Assembly (NCBI GenBank): GCA_965223255.1
Contig: CBDCWA010000002.1
Location: 496,001 to 560,000 of the forward strand
Source: CBDCWA01 sp965223255
GTDB taxonomy: Bacteria; Pseudomonadota; Alphaproteobacteria; Rhizobiales; Hyphomicrobiaceae
Direction of reading: 5' to 3'
Length of the DNA stretch: 64,000 nt
The stretch's first letter is position 1. Every line of letters begins with the position of its first letter. A program made the translations under genes and the position numbers. The notes below the pieces were generated by a model. The model ran no database searches. It was not told the origin of the DNA and saw only the letters and a list, made by a program, of their open reading frames with translations. Shown here piece by piece: positions 44,816-54,103 of the stretch.

Positions 44816-45727
44816 ATGATCAGTTTACCAACTTCGGTAACCGAGACGGAAGAACTTCTTAGTGGCGGAGGATATCTCGCCGGCGAAGCGCTCGCGACGT
44901 CCGTCTACTTGGCGTTGACTTTGAACAGGCCACTCTTACTGGAAGGGGAAGCCGGTGTCGGCAAGACCGAATTAGCGAAGGTTTTATCGGAGGTCTTGCA
45001 AACGCCGCTGGTGCGGCTGCAATGCTATGAGGGCTTGGATTTGTCCGCAGCCGCCTATGAGTGGAATTACGCCCGCCAACTCCTACACATGCGGGCTTTG
45101 GAAATCGGCGAGCGTGTCAGTGATGTGCGGGCGCTGGAAAAACAACTCTATGGCCGTGACTATCTACTGTCCCGCCCTTTATTGCAGGCATTGGACCTGT
45201 GTCGTGAAGGTCAACGCCCGATCGTTCTGATTGATGAATTGGACCGTGCGGACGAGCCATTCGAAGCGTTCCTGTTGGAATTTCTTGCCGATTATCAGAT
45301 CACCATACCCGAGTACGGCACGATTTCCGCCGACGTGCCGCCGATCACGATATTGACCAGCAATCGAACCCGTGAGGTGCACGACGCCGTCCGCCGGCGC
45401 TGCTTTTACCACTGGATCGATTTCCCGGCGGCCGAGCGCGAGCGAGAGATACTCTCTCTGAAGGTGCCGCATGCGAGCAAGGAACTCACACGCCAGCTTG
45501 TAGCCTTCGTGCAGGACCTGCGCCAGATGGATTTGTACAAGACACCAGGCATTGCCGAATCGATCAATTGGGCCACCGCACTCACATCCCTTGGCTGCGA
45601 CTCCCTGGATACCGAGACCGTCAACGCCACCCTTGGGACGCTCCTCAAATACCAGGATGACATTGAGCGCATCAGGGGCGGTGTTGCCGAAAAACTGATT
45701 GCAGACGCTGTTGCAGGAGCCCCTTAG
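44816..45727 (+). CDS. coxD: CoxD-like MoxR-family AAA+ ATPase
   Basis: 303 aa. The P-loop is LEGEAGVGKTELAKVL, Walker B is IVLIDELDRADEPFEAFLLEFLADYQI, and ILTSNRTREVHDAVRRRCFYHW includes sensor/arginine residues. In Oligotropha, CoxD is a chaperone-like ATPase needed for maturation of the Mo active site. It works with VWA proteins, such as the following gene, which starts on the base after its stop. It is 8 bp after coxM. Confidence 0.93.
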   Translation: MISLPTSVTETEELLSGGGYLAGEALATSVYLALTLNRPLLLEGEAGVGKTELAKVLSEVLQTPLVRLQCYEGLDLSAAAYEWNYARQLLHMRALEIGERVSDVRALEKQLYGRDYLLSRPLLQALDLCREGQRPIVLIDELDRADEPFEAFLLEFLADYQITIPEYGTISADVPPITILTSNRTREVHDAVRRRCFYHWIDFPAAEREREILSLKVPHASKELTRQLVAFVQDLRQMDLYKTPGIAESINWATALTSLGCDSLDTETVNATLGTLLKYQDDIERIRGGVAEKLIADAVAGAP

Positions 45728-46990
45728 GTGAGCGAAGCTTCGCACCAGATCTTGCCGCCAAACCTGATCTCTTCTGGTGCTGACGGCGGACGGATCGCAG
45801 AGAATATCTTGCAGTTTTCTCGATTGTTGCGCGCCGCCGGTCTGCCCGTCGGTCCAGATCGCGTGGTGTTGGCGACCAAGGCCGCCATCGCCGCAGGGCT
45901 CGACAAAATGGCCGTATTTCGCGCAGCCCTGGAGGCCGCTCTCGTCAGCCGTCCCGAAGAGCGCATCATTTTTCATGCCGCCTTCCAAATCTATTGGAAA
46001 GAGCCAGGCCTGTTATCGCGTACACCGATACCGGGGCTCGAAGACCATTCGACCAAGTCTGACCACGCACTAGCCCGACGCCTGCTTGAACCATTGCTCG
46101 CCAACAAAAGCCCCGGTGCGGCGCCGGAAGAGCAACTCGAGTTTGATGCAAAGGAGACCTACAGCAGCGCAGAAGTTTTCCGCAACAAGGATTTCGATCA
46201 AATGAGTGCCGCGGAATTGTTCGAAGCGCGTCGCGCGATTGCCGAGATCGAGCTTGTCAGCGAAGAAATATTGACCCGTCGCCTGCGACCATCGAAAACG
46301 GGTGGGCATTTTGATTGTCGCAAAATCTTGCGAGAGATGTCGAAGAAGGGTCCGGATCATATTGCGCTGCATTTCAAGGCCCGCACAAGGCGCCAGGTGC
46401 CGTTGGTGGTCCTGATCGATATATCAGGCTCGATGGACACCTATGCCCGCATGATGCTGCATTTTCTATATGCGCTGATCAATGCGCGGCCCAACGTGCA
46501 CGCCTTCCTATTTGGCACCGAATTGTCCAACGTCACCCGCAAGCTTGCCGGCCGCGATGCGGATGTGGCAATCGACAAGGTGGCCCGCGACGTCAAAGAC
46601 TGGAGCGGTGGCACGCGCATTGGCCAGAGCCTGCACGCCTTCAACAAGCATTGGGCGCGCCGGGTCCTTGGTCAAGACGCGACGGTACTTCTGGTTACCG
46701 ACGGCCTGGATCGCCAGGGCGGCGATGGTATCGCAACCGAGGCGCGCCGGCTTTCGGCCTCGTGCCGTCGTCTGGTTTGGTTAAATCCGCTTCTGCGCTA
46801 TGGTGGCTATCAGCCCCTCGCGCGCGGCGCCAGGGAGCTGGTCAGATACGTCGATGTTGCGTTGCCGTGCCACACCCTTCGCAGTTTTGAGGACCTGGCA
46901 AATGCATTGAACGGTAAACGGTCTGCTGTGCCCATTTGGACGTCTCGAACGGGCGGCGTCCAGACTTCTGAAAATACTGAGACTGGTTAA
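45728..46990 (+). CDS. coxE: CoxE-like VWA-containing protein
   Basis: 420 aa. The C-terminal VWA domain has the metal-site motif VVLIDISGSMDTYARMMLHFLYA near 220-242, then THVFLFGTEL-like HAFLFGTELSNVTRKL and LLVTDGLDRQG. The N-terminal part is helical and charged. In CODH operons CoxE partners with the CoxD ATPase in metal insertion. The GTG start directly abuts the coxD stop (no gap), showing tight coupling. The following gene also starts on the next base after its stop. Confidence 0.92.
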   Translation: MSEASHQILPPNLISSGADGGRIAENILQFSRLLRAAGLPVGPDRVVLATKAAIAAGLDKMAVFRAALEAALVSRPEERIIFHAAFQIYWKEPGLLSRTPIPGLEDHSTKSDHALARRLLEPLLANKSPGAAPEEQLEFDAKETYSSAEVFRNKDFDQMSAAELFEARRAIAEIELVSEEILTRRLRPSKTGGHFDCRKILREMSKKGPDHIALHFKARTRRQVPLVVLIDISGSMDTYARMMLHFLYALINARPNVHAFLFGTELSNVTRKLAGRDADVAIDKVARDVKDWSGGTRIGQSLHAFNKHWARRVLGQDATVLLVTDGLDRQGGDGIATEARRLSASCRRLVWLNPLLRYGGYQPLARGARELVRYVDVALPCHTLRSFEDLANALNGKRSAVPIWTSRTGGVQTSENTETG

Positions 46991-48625
46991 ATGAAATTTG
47001 GTGAACTCCCAATCGACGATGCCGCCGGCGCGATCCTTGCGCATTCGCACAAGGTTACGGGTGGCGTTCTCAAGAAGGGCCGAGTGCTGTCGGCGGATGA
47101 TGTGGCGGCGCTGAAGGCAGCCGAGCGCAAAACCGTTATCGTTGCACGACTGGAGCCAGGCGATATCGGTGAGGACGCCGCCGCCGAACGCGTTGCCAAT
47201 GCGATTGCTGGCACCGGTGTCCGTCTCGCAGCACCCTTTACCGGCCGCGCCAATATTTTCTCCGACGTCGACGGTCTTGCCGTAATCGAGGCTGATCTCA
47301 TCAATCGATTGAACGTAATCGACGAGGCTTTGACAGTCGCAACTGTGCCGCCCTATGAGCGGGTTGAGCCCGGCCAAATGCTGGCAACTGTCAAGGTCAT
47401 CACGTTTGCCGTGGCCGAGAATATTGTCGAAGCCGCAGAAGCGATCGCGGCCGAGCAAAAATTGATTTCTTGCCGGCCGTTTCAGTCCAAATCGACAGGC
47501 CTGATCATTACCAAATTACCGGGCACCAAACCCAGCATCCTGGCAAAGCGCCGCCAGGTTATGGCCGACAGATTGACAGCAATGGGCAATTCACTTGCCG
47601 AAACGATGGAGGTTGCTCACGACGCTGACGCCGTGCGCAAGGCGATAAGCGAACTCAAGCAAAAGAAGTGCGATCCGATCCTGGTCTTCGCTGCCTCCGC
47701 GATTGTTGACCGCGGTGACGTCGTGCCGCTTGCCATCGAGCAGGCGGGCGGCAAAATCGTGCATCTCGGCATGCCTGTTGACCCTGGCAATCTGTTGTTA
47801 CTCGGCCGATTGGACAATGCCGATGTGATCGGTGTGCCAAGCTGTGCCGGCTCACCGAAGCTCAACGGCTTCGATTGGGTGCTGGAGCGTCGGTTTGCCG
47901 GACTGGAGGTGAGTGCTCACGATATCTCGCAAATGGGTGTTGGCGGCCTGTTGAAAGAAATCGCATTAAGGCCTCAGGCCCGCGATAGCGAAGAAGCAAA
48001 TGGCCAGCGCAGCGAAGCGGCAATCGGATGCGTCGTACTGGCTGCAGGCCAATCCACCAGAATGGGCGAGGCCAACAAATTATTGGCAGATGTCGAGGGT
48101 AAGGCGATGATCCGCCGGGTGGTCGAGGTGGCAATTGCCAGCCGCGCCAAGCCTGTTGTCGTTGTCACTGGTCACCAGGCCAGTGAGATAAAAGCCGAAT
48201 TATCCGATTTGGATGTCAACTTCGTGCATAACGCGGATTACCAGAGCGGTATGGCAAGCTCTGTGCGCACCGGAATTGGCGCCATGCCACGCGATCTCGA
48301 CGGCGCGCTCGTCGTGCTCGGTGATATGCCGCTCATCCGTCCGCCCCACCTGGACAAAATGATTTCAGCCTTTGCACCGAAAGAGGGCCGCTCGATCGTT
48401 GTGCCGACGTACGAAGGCAAGCGCGGTAACCCCATACTATGGAGTGCGGAGTTCTTCGCACAAATACAAAAGCTTTCCGGCGATGTCGGCGCGCGCGGCC
48501 TGATCGTCGAGCATGGCGACCAAGTCGTCGAGGTTGAAATCGGCAGTGCTGCTGTAACTGCCGATATCGACACCCCCGAACGTTTGGCAGCTTTGCGTCG
48601 CGAATTGACCGAAGGCGCTGCTTGA
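46991..48625 (+). CDS. fused molybdopterin-binding domain and molybdenum cofactor nucleotidyltransferase (MocA-like)
   Basis: 544 aa. The N-terminal part (about 1-330) is MoeA-like, with LAHSHKVTGGVLKKGRVLSADDV and FQSKSTGLIITKLPGTKPSILAKR, and ends GGLLKEIALRPQ. A short linker leads to a nucleotidyltransferase domain (about 345-544) with the NTP loop VVLAAGQSTRMGEANKLL and VVLGDMPLIRP (metal-binding Asp). MocA adds CMP to molybdopterin to make MCD, the cofactor of xanthine oxidase-family enzymes, so the gene is the dedicated cofactor maker of the operon. The start ATG follows the coxE stop directly. The CTP rather than GTP choice is inferred from context. Confidence 0.88.
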   Translation: MKFGELPIDDAAGAILAHSHKVTGGVLKKGRVLSADDVAALKAAERKTVIVARLEPGDIGEDAAAERVANAIAGTGVRLAAPFTGRANIFSDVDGLAVIEADLINRLNVIDEALTVATVPPYERVEPGQMLATVKVITFAVAENIVEAAEAIAAEQKLISCRPFQSKSTGLIITKLPGTKPSILAKRRQVMADRLTAMGNSLAETMEVAHDADAVRKAISELKQKKCDPILVFAASAIVDRGDVVPLAIEQAGGKIVHLGMPVDPGNLLLLGRLDNADVIGVPSCAGSPKLNGFDWVLERRFAGLEVSAHDISQMGVGGLLKEIALRPQARDSEEANGQRSEAAIGCVVLAAGQSTRMGEANKLLADVEGKAMIRRVVEVAIASRAKPVVVVTGHQASEIKAELSDLDVNFVHNADYQSGMASSVRTGIGAMPRDLDGALVVLGDMPLIRPPHLDKMISAFAPKEGRSIVVPTYEGKRGNPILWSAEFFAQIQKLSGDVGARGLIVEHGDQVVEVEIGSAAVTADIDTPERLAALRRELTEGAA

Positions 48626-48632
48626 GGCGCTG

Positions 48633-48768
48633 GATCATCGTGCATCAAGTTGCAACTGCTTCAGCGGTTCCAACTTAACGCTCAAAGGTGATCGCAGCTC
48701 AGAAATAGAGCAACTTCTCCGCTTTGACTGGTATCGCCCAAATTCCGATTAAGAGCAGGTTGCTTTAA
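48633..48768. repeat. palindromic intergenic repeat element, copy 2
   Basis: About 136 bp matching the element at 23687-23823. It has the same GATCATCGTGC start, a palindromic left half (AAGTTG...CCAACTTAACGC, AAAGGTGATC), a GACTGGTATCG block and the CAGGTTGCTTTAA end. It lies between convergent mocA and coxG. Its last bases supply the TAA stop codon of coxG (48765-48767). Confidence 0.75.
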
Positions 48769-49352
48769 GTGCCAAGCAATAGATAGGTTGCCGCAATCGC
48801 CAAAACAGCAGCGCCGACAATCCATGCCCAAGCGGGTGTAGCAGGCCGCGTGCTGGCGATGGTTGGTTGAGCCGCAGCGCTGGATGCGCTCACCTCGCCA
48901 GCCTCTTCGACCGGCTCGCTAACTAGTTTTTCGAACTTGTTGAAGAACTGCCCAGCCAGCATCTTTGCCGTAGAATCGATGAGTCTCGATCCCAATTGGG
49001 CAAGTTTCCCGGTAACTTGCGCATCCACATCATAGCTAAGCCGTGTGCCGTCACCTTCAGGCGTCAAAGAGACCTTAGCGCTCCCCTTGGCGTTGCCGGC
49101 AGCACCACCTGATCCGGAGCCGGAAATCGTGTAACCGTTGGGTGGATCGAGATCCAACAACTCAACCTGCCCGTTGAACTTCGCCTGCACCGGCCCGATT
49201 TTGGTACCCACCGTCGCCTTGAATTCGGTATCGGATATTTTTTCCAGGCTTTGGCATCCGGGTATGGCCTGGCGCAGTATTTCGGGATCGTTCAGCGCCT
49301 CCCAAACTTTTTCAGGCTTTGCGTTTATCAAGTTTTCGCCGTTGAGCTTCAT
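48765..49352 (-). CDS. coxG: CoxG-family SRPBCC protein, tail-anchored
   Basis: 195 aa. The START/SRPBCC fold begins MKLNGENLINAKPEKVWEALNDPEILRQAIPGC, the CoxG signature, and continues with KLAQLGSRLIDSTAKMLAGQFFNKFE. After a Ser/Ala-rich linker (about 148-170) one hydrophobic helix (AWIVGAAVLAIAATYLLLG) ends the protein. CoxG in Oligotropha anchors CODH to the membrane, so this form may tether the hydroxylase to the respiratory chain. It is convergent to the cox operon. GAGGA lies just before ATG 49352. Confidence 0.9.
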   Translation of the reverse strand: MKLNGENLINAKPEKVWEALNDPEILRQAIPGCQSLEKISDTEFKATVGTKIGPVQAKFNGQVELLDLDPPNGYTISGSGSGGAAGNAKGSAKVSLTPEGDGTRLSYDVDAQVTGKLAQLGSRLIDSTAKMLAGQFFNKFEKLVSEPVEEAGEVSASSAAAQPTIASTRPATPAWAWIVGAAVLAIAATYLLLGT

Positions 49353-49500
49353 CAAGTCCTCGTTTGTGTATCCAACGCCCGCGCATCCATGACCGGACCG
49401 GCATGTAAGGTCTCGCGGCTAATTGTTCTGGCACGGTCGATCCATAGCATATCTGATTGTGTATCAGCCAGGGCTGTCGCGCAATTGGACCTGGACCTGT

Positions 49501-50301
49501 TCACTCTGAACGGCGCTCACGGTCATGCCACGCTGTTTTAGAACGCCACGGCAGCGGGATTTGGCGTCCGTCGAAATCCACCGATTTTGCTTCTAGTGCG
49601 AAGATTTGTCGTAGGTTGTCCTCGCTCATCACGTCATCGGGCGGGCCGTCTGCATGGAGTTTACCGCCCGCCATCAACAAAATTCGGCTGGCAAAGCGGG
49701 CGGCAAGGGCAATGTCGTGCAGGGCTGCAATAACCAGTGTTCCATGGCGCGCAAGATCTGCCAGGATTTCAACGCTCTTCAACTGCTGGGCGGGGTCCAG
49801 TGCGCCGAGCGGTTCGTCGGCCAACAGGATCTTGCCTTGTACAGCAAGAGCGCGGGCAAGCAGCACGCGCGCGCGTTCGCCGCCCGATAGCGTATCGACG
49901 GGCCTGTCTGCCAACTCAATCATGCCCATTTGCTGGAGAGCGGCACGGATCGCCAGTTTGTCGACATTGGAAAGTTTTCTGATCGAGGCGCCGTGCGCCA
50001 GCCGAGCGATAGCCACGACATCATAAACGCTAAGTGGCCAGTGGACGCGTGCATCTTGCGGCAGATAGGCGATCAGAGTTGCTCTATCAATAGCCGCCAG
50101 ATCGGCCAGGTCACGGTCCTGCGCGCTCAGCACACCTTCATATGGAATTAGACCGGCAAGCGTGCGCAACAACGTTGTCTTACCGGCACCATTGGGACCC
50201 AGCAGGCAGATGAATTCGCCTGCGTCGGCTTGAAAGGATACGTCGTCGAGAACCCGCCGTCGCCCGAGCGTAACCTGAATATTTCGAGCGACATACATCA
50301 T
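49501..50301 (-). CDS. ABC transporter ATP-binding protein, metal-chelate/B12 type
   Basis: 266 aa. Walker A is LLGPNGAGKTTLLRTLAG, the signature is LSGGERARVLLARALA, Walker B is ILLADEPLGALDP, and the switch His is in VIAALHDIALAARF. It powers uptake of an iron chelate, heme or cobalamin through the FecCD-type permease, with which it overlaps by four bases (ATGA). No TonB receptor is in view. No cobalamin riboswitch is visible upstream of the operon. Confidence 0.92.
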   Translation of the reverse strand: MMYVARNIQVTLGRRRVLDDVSFQADAGEFICLLGPNGAGKTTLLRTLAGLIPYEGVLSAQDRDLADLAAIDRATLIAYLPQDARVHWPLSVYDVVAIARLAHGASIRKLSNVDKLAIRAALQQMGMIELADRPVDTLSGGERARVLLARALAVQGKILLADEPLGALDPAQQLKSVEILADLARHGTLVIAALHDIALAARFASRILLMAGGKLHADGPPDDVMSEDNLRQIFALEAKSVDFDGRQIPLPWRSKTAWHDRERRSE

Positions 50302-51317
50302 TCAGGTCCAATCGGTTCGGCGATGCGGACGCCAGCACGTTGGCAAAGAACCAGCCAGATAAAGAATGGAACGCCGATCAGGGCGGTAACCACCCCGATA
50401 TGGATTTCCCCGGCGGAAGGTATGATGCGTGTCGCACAGTCGGCTGTGAGAACCAATGTGGCACCAGCAAGCATGGCCGGCACGTGCACACGGGCCGGAT
50501 CTCCTCCGACGAATCCGCGCACCAGATGCGGCGTAACCAGTCCGACAAAACCAATAATGCCGGCAACAGCGACCGTCGCCCCAACCCCGCAGGCAACCCC
50601 GACCAATGTTACAATTCGTAGCCGATCGACATCGACTCCGCTCGAGCGTGCGACATCTTCGCCCAGACTGAGCGCGGTGAGACCGCTTCGAGAAGACAGC
50701 AGCAAAATCCAACTCAATATCATCAGTGGCCCGCTCATCACCAGATGTTCAAAGCTTCGGTTCTCCAGCGATCCGAGCAGCCAAAAAGCAATTTCCAACG
50801 CGGCATAAGGATTGGGGGCAAGGTTAAGCGTGAGCGCGATCAGCGCACCAGCCAGGCTCGACAGTGCCAGTCCGGCAAGGATCAAAGTGATAATGCTGGC
50901 ATTCGGCCCCGTTAACATCAAAAGCAGGCCGACCGACACAAAGGCTCCGAAGATCGCGGCAACAGGCAGTGCAAACGACAAGACGGAGGCCAATCCGAGC
51001 GCGATCGCAGCCACGGCAAAAAATCCCGCAAAGCCTGGCGCGCCCAATATTTCAGGTGCCGCCAACGGGTTTCGAATGAGGCCTTGCAGACCGGCACCGG
51101 CGAGCGCCAGCGTGGCGCCGATCAGAGCCGCGAGGAGCGTCCTCGGCAAACGCAGCATTTGTACGATAGTGATAGTATTAGGCTCGCCTTTACCAAACAG
51201 AGCCCCTAAGGTTTCGCCGATACCGAGGTCTGCTGGTCCGAGAAACAAGGACACAACCGCCATCACAAGGCATATCACGCCAAGTGCCAATATCAGTCGA
51301 GAATACGAGACAACCAT
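50298..51317 (-). CDS. ABC transporter permease, FecCD/BtuC type
   Basis: About 340 aa with around ten hydrophobic spans. Family blocks are LRLPRTLLAALIGATLALAGAGLQGLIRNPLAAPEILG and GIIGFVGLVTPHLVRGFVGGDPARVHVPAM (the coupling helix to the ATPase), then GEIHIGVVTALIGVPFFIWLV. ATG 51317 is chosen; a longer in-frame start at 51551 would run over the divergent binding-protein gene and adds unrelated residues. It shares a 64-bp divergent promoter with the binding-protein gene. Confidence 0.92.
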   Translation of the reverse strand: MVVSYSRLILALGVICLVMAVVSLFLGPADLGIGETLGALFGKGEPNTITIVQMLRLPRTLLAALIGATLALAGAGLQGLIRNPLAAPEILGAPGFAGFFAVAAIALGLASVLSFALPVAAIFGAFVSVGLLLMLTGPNASIITLILAGLALSSLAGALIALTLNLAPNPYAALEIAFWLLGSLENRSFEHLVMSGPLMILSWILLLSSRSGLTALSLGEDVARSSGVDVDRLRIVTLVGVACGVGATVAVAGIIGFVGLVTPHLVRGFVGGDPARVHVPAMLAGATLVLTADCATRIIPSAGEIHIGVVTALIGVPFFIWLVLCQRAGVRIAEPIGPE

Positions 51318-51381
51318 TGTCAATGAAACACCATGTGCGCGGCCAGGTTTGGTGTGGTGTGAGCCATCGAGATGACATACG

Positions 51382-52335
51382 ATGAGAAGCACCGGCTTCA
51401 TATCACACAGCCAAAGTGGACGCACTACGGCGTCGGCGGCCACCATTATTATGCTCGCAATTATTGCAAGCCTGATAAGCGCTGTGCCGGTCCGCAGCGA
51501 ACCCGCACAGCCTTCAAAGCCGCGTCGTATTGTATCGTTGAACCTATGCACCGATCAGCTGCTATTCGCCCTTGCTGACGCGCATCAGATCACCGCCGTT
51601 AGTCGCTTTTCGAGAGATCCGGAGTACTCTTATTTGCACCGGCAAGCACTAAAGTTTCCTGTTGTTCGCGGGGTATTGGAGGAGATCTTGCATCTCAAGC
51701 CGGATCTTGTCCTCGCAGGCGCGTTCACCAAGGGTGTAGTGCGCGCTGCATTAAAGAATTTCAAAATTAGGGCAGCCACCTTTGCCCCGGCACACACCGT
51801 CGCAGCAGGGCGAAGAGATATAATGCGCATGGCACGACTGCTGGGTCATCCCGACCGCGGCCAGCGCCTGGTAAATGCGATCGATCGCACGCTTGCCGAT
51901 GCGAAACAAAAGGCGAGGCGCATGGCGCGAGCCAGGCGGTCTGCAGGACTCGGACGCTTGACGGTGATGCAATTGCAGCGGCGCTTGTTCGTTTCCGGTG
52001 AGCGTACTTTGCTCGGAAATTTATTCTCGCATATTCAGCTGGTAAATCAGGCGCACCGCCTGGGCGTCACATCCGTTGCGCGGGTCCAATTCGAAGCCGT
52101 TCTAAATCAGCCGCCCGACATTCTCGTCATCGATAGCCTGGCAACGCGCTACCGGGATCAAGGGCAGTCCATATTAGGTCATCCGGCACTGGCGCGGGTG
52201 GTACCGCGCCAGTCGTGGATCGTTGTCCCCCAGCGTTTGGTCATTTGCAGTGGTCCGTCGCTGCCGGCAGCCATTCGCACATTGATCACCGGTATCGAAC
52301 GCGTGGGGCAACGAGCGCCAATCAGCACACCCTAA
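51382..52335 (+). CDS. ABC transporter periplasmic substrate-binding protein, metal-chelate type
   Basis: 317 aa. A signal peptide (AATIIMLAIIASLISAVPVRS) leads to RIVSLNLCTDQLLFALADAHQITAVSRF, a start common to the PF01497 periplasmic binding proteins. LKPDLVLAGAF and PPDILVIDSL are the paired lobe motifs. It is divergent from the permease and ATPase genes it serves. It is basic in the middle (RMARARRSAGLGRL). The ligand may be iron siderophore, heme or cobalamin; nothing in the sequence decides. Confidence 0.87.
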   Translation: MRSTGFISHSQSGRTTASAATIIMLAIIASLISAVPVRSEPAQPSKPRRIVSLNLCTDQLLFALADAHQITAVSRFSRDPEYSYLHRQALKFPVVRGVLEEILHLKPDLVLAGAFTKGVVRAALKNFKIRAATFAPAHTVAAGRRDIMRMARLLGHPDRGQRLVNAIDRTLADAKQKARRMARARRSAGLGRLTVMQLQRRLFVSGERTLLGNLFSHIQLVNQAHRLGVTSVARVQFEAVLNQPPDILVIDSLATRYRDQGQSILGHPALARVVPRQSWIVVPQRLVICSGPSLPAAIRTLITGIERVGQRAPISTP

Positions 52336-52420
52336 AGTTTAAGATGGATGAGGCCGGCTGGCCATGAGGATCATTTGCGGCTAGTGAGACAGGCGCTACC
52401 AACCAGAAAGCATAAGATCT

Positions 52421-53716
52421 GTGACAGACCATACAAAGACGGCGGAGCCGGCGCCTACTTCATTTGATATTCCGCCGCTCATCAAGCGCAACACCATACT
52501 CTTTGCGCTTTCACACAGTTTTACCGGCGCCGGCATGCAGTTTGCGTATGGTCTCGGGCCCTTGATGGTTTTGAAACTCACGGGGTCTTCCAGCTTGGCG
52601 GGATTATCGGTTGCGATCATCGGACTGAGCCGATTTATCATCGCCTATCCAATCGGGCGCATAACCGACGTATTCGGCCGCAAGCCCGGTATATTGATGG
52701 GCCTCGCCATCGCGTTGATTGGCACCATTGTCGTTGGCCTTGGCATGATGCGAAGCGATGCCGTGATGTTTTCTGTCGGGCTGTTGATTTTTGCGATGGG
52801 TATGAACGCAGCACAGCAATTGCGTGTCGCTGCAACTGATATGTTCCCGCCGACTTACCGTGCCCAGGCATTAGGTTTCATCGCATTGGGGTCGTTGACA
52901 GGCCTGGTAATCAGTCCATTGATGATTGCTACTGGAGACTATCTGGGCAAAGCTTGGAACACCGAGGGGCTTGCATTGCCGTGGCTGATGCTGCCTGGAT
53001 TGATTATTCCGGGCATGATTCTGGTGCTCTATGTCCGCCCTGACCCCAAACACATCGGCATGAACCTGGCATCGTATTATCCGGGCTACAAGCCGCCCGA
53101 GCACCGCGCAGAAAATTTAGAGGCCTTCTCCCCGATGACCTTGCTGCGCCAACGGCGGAGCCGCAATGCGATTTTTTCCAACTGCGCAGCCCAAGGCAAT
53201 ATGGCGATCGTCATGGTATTGACGTCGCTGGTGCTGCACGATCATGGCCATTCATTGTCGGCGATCGGGTTTTCGCACATGTTTCACACCGCCGGTATGT
53301 TTGCCTTCACCATTCCGCTTGGGCGTCTGGCTGACCGCATCGGGCGAGAGCAGGTAATGTATCCTGGTGTAGTTACGGCTCTGATCGGCGCCATCATGGT
53401 AACGTTCACACCGGATTACTATTTGATCACGATCGGAACCTTTTTGGTCGGCATCGGTTGGGCGGCAGCCAATGTCGCTGCAACGGCATTGATCGCGGAT
53501 CAGGTTGCAACCGTGCATCGCGGTCGCGCTATCGGCATAAATGACAGTTTTGCTGGCGCTATAAGCGTCATTTCCGCACTGATAACCGGCCCCCTGATTG
53601 TACACTACGGCCTCCCGGGAGCGGGAATGGCGGCGATAATCTTCGCCGTCGTACCGATCATTTTGCTTCTAACCGGCCTGTCAGGTCGCCGCGCCTCATC
53701 CTCATCTACAAGATAA
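52421..53716 (+). CDS. major facilitator superfamily transporter
   Basis: 431 aa with about twelve hydrophobic spans. The loop 2-3 motif reads PIGRITDVFGRKPGILMG and its C-half counterpart IPLGRLADRIGREQVMYPG, both standard MFS markers. The N-terminus is short and hydrophilic (GTG start at 52421). It follows the binding-protein gene after 85 bp on the same strand, so it could be part of that unit (export of a chelator or drug), but this is inference. Confidence 0.88.
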   Translation: MTDHTKTAEPAPTSFDIPPLIKRNTILFALSHSFTGAGMQFAYGLGPLMVLKLTGSSSLAGLSVAIIGLSRFIIAYPIGRITDVFGRKPGILMGLAIALIGTIVVGLGMMRSDAVMFSVGLLIFAMGMNAAQQLRVAATDMFPPTYRAQALGFIALGSLTGLVISPLMIATGDYLGKAWNTEGLALPWLMLPGLIIPGMILVLYVRPDPKHIGMNLASYYPGYKPPEHRAENLEAFSPMTLLRQRRSRNAIFSNCAAQGNMAIVMVLTSLVLHDHGHSLSAIGFSHMFHTAGMFAFTIPLGRLADRIGREQVMYPGVVTALIGAIMVTFTPDYYLITIGTFLVGIGWAAANVAATALIADQVATVHRGRAIGINDSFAGAISVISALITGPLIVHYGLPGAGMAAIIFAVVPIILLLTGLSGRRASSSSTR

Positions 53717-54103
53717 GATCGCATTTATAATAACCCCCTTCGTGCGGCTGCGTGCGGCGCAAAATCCAATTTTTATATAAAAAAGCGGGTCTTTCGAGTA
53801 GAATTAAGGTTGCCGTTGAACGCAAATGAGTAATAGACTGGAAATGCGGCATTTGAGATTCTCTTGGCGGGGATTTTGAGAGTACCCATAGTCAGGCAAG
53901 CAAGTTTCGAGTTGGAACGAAGGCTTCGGCGGGCAGAGGGCACCTGCAGAAGAGAATTCTGAGATGTCGATATTAACCCTACCGCGGTCGGCTCAAGAGC
54001 GGAATAAAACACGCCTTATTGAGCGACGTCTTAATTCTCAACGACCCCAAAGTTCTTCACCTGATTCAAAATTCTGTCTTACTACAACTGTAGGTGTAGG
54101 AGC
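53717..54103. other. A/T-rich region without clear genes
   Basis: About 390 bp after the MFS gene. Near 53745-53760 a GTGCGGC-rich stretch precedes TTTTTATAT, which could act as a terminator. A 79-codon minus-strand frame (53773-54012) has no ribosome-binding site and no recognised family. Probably a spacer and promoter for the secreted-protein gene. Confidence 0.4.

Noticed and set aside
51318..51381. Possible cobalamin riboswitch in the ABC importer promoter
   Set aside because: Only 64 bp separate the divergent starts, too short for the element, and no B12-box is seen.
53773..54012. 79-codon minus-strand frame in the A/T-rich spacer
   Set aside because: No ribosome-binding site, no family signal, and an A/T-rich composition unlike neighbouring genes.
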